Shown: piece after piece, positions 41,002 through 44,264 of the stretch
Position numbering within the stretch: the first letter of the stretch is position 1
Layout of the letters: each line of letters starts with the position of its first letter
Assembly: GCA_027306655.1 (NCBI GenBank)
Contig: DAHUZL010000228.1
Span: forward strand, 1 to 44,264
DNA length: 44,264 nucleotides
Reading direction: 5' to 3'
Source of the DNA: Candidatus Dormiibacterota bacterium
GTDB lineage: Bacteria > Chloroflexota > Dormibacteria > Aeolococcales > Bog-877
The notes under the pieces: generated by a model
Seen by the model: only the letters and a program-made list of their open reading frames with translations
The model's database searches: none
What the model was told of the DNA's origin: nothing
Position numbers and translations under genes: made by a program

Positions 41002-43538
41002 GCCTGCAGGATCGGCGGGCTGACCTCGAACCCGGCGCGGCCGCGGGGGCGGCGGGGCACCGCCTGGGGCGCCAGCGCCCGCTCCAGCACGTGGGCCACG
41101 TCGTCGACCAGGACCAGCTCCATCCCCTCCAGCATGGCTCGGTCGATCTCGTGGAGATCGCGGCGGTTCCGCTCGGGCAGGAGGAAGACCGTGATCCCGG
41201 CCCGGCGAGCGGCGAGGAGCTTGTCCTTCACCCCGCCGATCGGGAGCACCCGCCCGCGCAGCGTCACCTCCCCGGTCATGGCGACGTCGTGCCGCACCGG
41301 ACGGTCGCTGGCCACTGACACCAAGGCGGTGGTGAGGGTGATCCCGGCCGACGGTCCGTCCTTGGGGATGGCCCCGGCGGGGACGTGGATGTGCACGTCG
41401 TGGGTCTCGAAGAAGCCGGGGTCGATGCCGAAGTCGCGGGCGTGCACTCGTGCCCACGAGAGGGCGGCGCGGGCCGACTCCTGCATCACGTCGCCGATCT
41501 GCCCGGTCAGCTGGAGCTCGCCCTTGCCCGGAGTCGCGAGCGCCTCCACCGTGACCACGTCGCCGCCCGCCTCGGAGACGACCACGCCGGTGACGACGCC
41601 GACGCGGTCGTCCGGCTCGGTCTCGCCGTCGTCGAAGCGCGCGGGACCGAGGAATGTGATCAGGTCGGCCTCGCCGACGGCGACGGCGGTCCGCCCCGGC
41701 TCGGCCGCCAGCTGGCGCGGTACCTTGCGCATGATCTGGGCGATCTGGCGCTCCAGTCCGCGCACCCCGGCCTCCCGCGTGTAGCCGCGGATGATCGCCC
41801 GCAGCGCCGGCCCCTCGATCGTGCACTCCCCGGGATCCAGGGCGTGCTGCTCGAGCTGGCGCGGGAGGAGGTGCTGGCGAGCGATCTCCTCCTTCTCCTC
41901 GGGCGTGTACCCGGTGATCCGCACGATCTCCATGCGATCCCGCAGCGCGGGCGAGATCGTCTCCACGATGTTGGCGGTGGTGATGAAGAGGACCTGGGAG
42001 AGGTCGTACGCCACCTCCAGGTAGTGGTCGGAGAACTCCCGGTTCTGCTCCGGGTCGAGCACCTCGAGGAGCGCCGCCGAGGGATCGCCGCGGAAGTCGA
42101 GGCCGACCTTGTCGATCTCGTCGAGCATCATGACCGGGTTGCGCTGGCCGGCCTGCTTCATCGCCTGGATGACGCGGCCGGGCAGTGCGCCGACATAGGT
42201 GCGGCGATGGCCGCGGATCTCCGCCTCGTCGCGAATGCCGCCCAGCGACACCCGCACCAGCTTGCGCCCGAGGGCCCGGGCGATGCTCCGACCGAGGGAG
42301 GTCTTGCCCACACCGGGGGGGCCGACGAAGCAGAGGATCGGCGTCCGGAGGGGGGTGGGCGGGCGCGCATCGGCGGCGATGGTCGGGGGGGACGCCAGGG
42401 CCGGCTCGCCGGCCGCCTCGGGCGGGGCCGCGGCGGCCCGTGCCGCGCGGGCGGCCTCCCGTCCGAGGGCTCGCTGGCGGACCGCCATCCACTCCAGGAT
42501 CCGCTCCTTGACCTTGGGCAGCCCGTAGTGGTCCTGGTCGAGGATGCGGGCGGCGGTGGCGATGTCGACGGTCTCCGCCGGCGGGTCCATCCAGGGCAGG
42601 TCGAGAAGCCAGTCCAGGTACGAGCGCAGGATCCCCACCTCGGGGGAGGCGGAGGGGAGCGACTCGGTGCGATCCAGCTCCTTGAGGGCTCGGGCCCGCA
42701 CCGTCTCCGGCATCCCCGCGGCCTCGATTCGCTCGCGCAGGTCCTCCTCGGCCTGGGTGTCGCCGCCGAGCTCGGCCAGCTCCTTGCGGATCGCCCGCAG
42801 CTGCTCGCGGAGGATCGCCTCCCGCTGGCCCTGGTTGATGGTCTGGGCGACGTCCTGCTGGATCTTGCTGCGCAGTTGGGCGACCTGCACCTGGCGGGCC
42901 AGCACCGGGACCAGGCGCTGCAGACGCGCCGCCGGCTCATGCTCCTGGAGGAGCGCGATCCGCTCGTCGGCGGGCAGGTCGGGTGCGGCCCCGGCGATGT
43001 CCGCGATCCGCCCGGGCTCCCTCGTGCGGGCCACCGAGATCGCCAGCTCGGGGGCGACCTGGGCGCCGGCGGCGGCGTAGTCGGCAAAGAGCTGCTGCAC
43101 CGAGGTGGCCAGGGCATCGACCTCCGCCCCCTCCGGCTCGACCTCCGTGATGGTCTCGACGGCGGCGCTCCATCCCTCCCCCACGGTGAGCTCCAGCAGG
43201 CGGACCCGGTACTGGCCCTCGACCAGGACCTGGGCACCGCCGCTGCCCCGCCGGAAGGCGCCGATCTGGGCGACGGTGGCGATCGGGTAGAGGTCGCCGA
43301 GCTCGACCTCGTCCAGCTCGCTCTGTCGTTGGACCGCGAGCACGACCTTGCCGCTGGCCGCGACCGCCGCCTCGAGGCTGGCGATCGAGCGCGCCCGGCC
43401 GGCCCCCAGGGGCGCCAGCTGGGCCGGCAGCACCACGTTGTCCCGCAGCGGCACCAGCGGCAGCGTCTCGGGCGGGGACGACGGCTGCGGCGGCGCCTCC
43501 GGCTCGACCGGCGCCCGGGCGCGGGCGCGCTCAGGCAC
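40998..43538 (-). CDS. lon: ATP-dependent protease Lon
   Basis: Quality-control AAA+ protease, 846 residues. N-terminal LON domain starts LPLVPLRDNVVLPAQLAPL; helical region QTINQGQREAILREQLRAIRKEL; Walker A GPPGVGKT at 406-413; Walker B VMMLDEIDKVG; proteolytic Ser730 in KDGPSAG and Lys771 in GGVKDK. Between the helical arm and Walker A is an extra Ala/Pro-rich insertion of about 40 residues (around 360-400), absent from typical LonA. GTG start without a good ribosome site, overlapped by a 15-codon upstream ORF. A TTGACC -35-like hexamer lies upstream. Confidence 0.96.
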   Translation of the reverse strand: MPERARARAPVEPEAPPQPSSPPETLPLVPLRDNVVLPAQLAPLGAGRARSIASLEAAVAASGKVVLAVQRQSELDEVELGDLYPIATVAQIGAFRRGSGGAQVLVEGQYRVRLLELTVGEGWSAAVETITEVEPEGAEVDALATSVQQLFADYAAAGAQVAPELAISVARTREPGRIADIAGAAPDLPADERIALLQEHEPAARLQRLVPVLARQVQVAQLRSKIQQDVAQTINQGQREAILREQLRAIRKELAELGGDTQAEEDLRERIEAAGMPETVRARALKELDRTESLPSASPEVGILRSYLDWLLDLPWMDPPAETVDIATAARILDQDHYGLPKVKERILEWMAVRQRALGREAARAARAAAAPPEAAGEPALASPPTIAADARPPTPLRTPILCFVGPPGVGKTSLGRSIARALGRKLVRVSLGGIRDEAEIRGHRRTYVGALPGRVIQAMKQAGQRNPVMMLDEIDKVGLDFRGDPSAALLEVLDPEQNREFSDHYLEVAYDLSQVLFITTANIVETISPALRDRMEIVRITGYTPEEKEEIARQHLLPRQLEQHALDPGECTIEGPALRAIIRGYTREAGVRGLERQIAQIMRKVPRQLAAEPGRTAVAVGEADLITFLGPARFDDGETEPDDRVGVVTGVVVSEAGGDVVTVEALATPGKGELQLTGQIGDVMQESARAALSWARVHARDFGIDPGFFETHDVHIHVPAGAIPKDGPSAGITLTTALVSVASDRPVRHDVAMTGEVTLRGRVLPIGGVKDKLLAARRAGITVFLLPERNRRDLHEIDRAMLEGMELVLVDDVAHVLERALAPQAVPRRPRGRAGFEVSPPILQA

Positions 43539-43578
43539 CGCGCCGCACCGGGAGCCGATCCGCCGGACCCTTGACCAT
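43531..43578 (-). CDS. 15-codon upstream ORF overlapping lon start
   Basis: ATG at 43576-43578 with GGGGGAG nine nt upstream encodes MVKGPADRLPVRRGA and stops 5 nt past the lon GTG. Because lon itself lacks a ribosome site, ribosomes ending here could restart on lon. It may be a leader for coupling rather than a functional peptide. Confidence 0.35.
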   Translation of the reverse strand: MVKGPADRLPVRRGA

Positions 43579-43652
43579 GGAGCGATTCTCCCCCACCCGG
43601 TGGTCGGTCAAACGGTGGCCGCCGCCCAGACGGACGCCGGTCACCGCGCCGG

Positions 43653-44264
43653 CTACCGGCTGACCAGGCGGGTCTCGAACACGTAGCGGTCGGCGCGGTA
43701 GCAGTGGACCCCGTGCTCCAGGGCCAGGCCGGCGGCGTCGAAGGCGGTGCGCGTCATCGTGAGCAGGCAGTGGCCCCGGGGAACCTCGAGCAGGCGCGCC
43801 TCGGCGGCGGTGGCGCCGCGGGCGCCCACGGTCTGCTCGGCGACCCGAGGGTGGAGCCCATGGGTTCGGAAGAGCGCGTAGAGCCCGTCCGCCTCGAGGG
43901 TGGTGGTATCGGCGGGGACCAGCCCCATCGCGAAGTAATTGCGCATCACCGCCAGCGGCGCCCCGTCGGCGCGGCGGAGGCGGTCGAGCTGGGCGACCGG
44001 CGTGCCGATCGAGACGCCCAGGGCGTGCGCGACCAGGTCGTCGGCCCTGACGGTGGCCAGCGCGATCACGCGGGTGCTCGGCCGCCGGCCGGCGGCGGTG
44101 AGGTCATCGTGGAGGCTCGTGAGCTGGAGGGCGCGATGGATCCGGCGCGGCACGACGCAGGTGCCGATCCCCCGGCGACGCGCCACCAGCCCCTGCTCCA
44201 GGAGCCGGTCGATCGCCTGCCGGACGGTGGGGCGGCTCACCGCCAGGCGCTGCGCGAGCTCCAT
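43653..44264 (-). CDS. GntR-family regulator (HutC/UTRA type), 5' end outside window
   Basis: 203 residues visible. The winged-helix DNA-binding part ELAQRLAVSRPTVRQAIDRLLEQGLVARRRGIGTCVVP begins at the window edge; family members have about 25-30 more residues before it, so the Met at 44264 is probably internal and the gene continues. A UTRA ligand-binding domain follows (about 50-200), ending EHGVHCYRADRYVFETRLVSR, typical of HutC-like regulators that respond to small metabolites. Target genes cannot be told from this window; no matching palindrome was identified. Confidence 0.9.
   Translation of the reverse strand: MELAQRLAVSRPTVRQAIDRLLEQGLVARRRGIGTCVVPRRIHRALQLTSLHDDLTAAGRRPSTRVIALATVRADDLVAHALGVSIGTPVAQLDRLRRADGAPLAVMRNYFAMGLVPADTTTLEADGLYALFRTHGLHPRVAEQTVGARGATAAEARLLEVPRGHCLLTMTRTAFDAAGLALEHGVHCYRADRYVFETRLVSR

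Overview
This window comes from a very GC-rich bacterial chromosome (by eye around 70% or more) and reads mostly as conserved core genome, nearly all of it on the minus strand. I infer a member of or near the Chloroflexota (for example a Dormibacterota-like soil lineage), with modest confidence. The grounds are the tmRNA tag ANTSSRTPALALAA, which resembles Chloroflexus-type tags as I remember them, an FtsA/FtsZ/MraZ division set with peptidoglycan genes, many GTG starts and 4-nt gene overlaps, and few Shine-Dalgarno sites. 16S or marker-gene phylogeny would be needed to settle it.

Layout, low to high coordinate. (1) 1-1200: the 5' part and one terminus of an IS21-family insertion sequence, about 230 bp downstream of the tmRNA gene ssrA (1432-1813). 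(2) 1917-11764, transcribed right to left: traR/dksA-like, lspA, rluD-like, gmk, coaBC, priA, a KimA-like APC transporter, fmt, smpB, then ssrA. This covers trans-translation, translation initiation, replication restart, CoA synthesis and lipoprotein processing. (3) 11869-28595: a division and cell-wall (dcw) cluster read right to left as mraZ-rsmH-ftsL-ftsI-mraY-ftsW-murG-Mur ligase-[broken toxin/antitoxin pair]-ftsQ-small ORF-ftsA-ftsZ-ileS. murE, murF, murD, murB, ddl and sepF are absent from their usual places, and the Mur ligase looks more like Mpl than MurC. A promoter and a two-repeat MraZ-type box precede mraZ. (4) 28809-29235: RNase P RNA. (5) 29291-32932: a dipeptide-type ABC importer (two permeases and a binding protein, no ATPase genes) with a strong promoter. 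(6) 33004-35679: a trpD-trmK-zinc ribbon-rnhA operon. (7) 35776-40235: mixed-strand accessory-like genes: an alpha/beta hydrolase, a DAO-family FAD oxidoreductase with a small Cys-rich protein, a membrane pseudokinase and a NudL-type CoA diphosphatase. (8) 40255-44264: an MBL-fold hydrolase coupled to lon, then a GntR/UTRA regulator cut by the window edge.

How the parts work together: ssrA and smpB form the trans-translation system and lie side by side. The dcw genes make lipid II and the divisome, and MraZ is expected to control them. IleRS is the eukaryote-like type 2 with a swapped GVHH signature associated with mupirocin tolerance. Stop and start codons overlap as ATGA or GTGA at eight junctions, which points to translational coupling as a main expression strategy. 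I found no CRISPR array, no prophage and no clear new defence system. The unusual signals are the remodelled dcw cluster with its inserted toxin/antitoxin remnant, the Mpl-like ligase, a possible 49-residue peptide coupled to ftsA, the pseudokinase, and catalytic-motif changes in CoaC.
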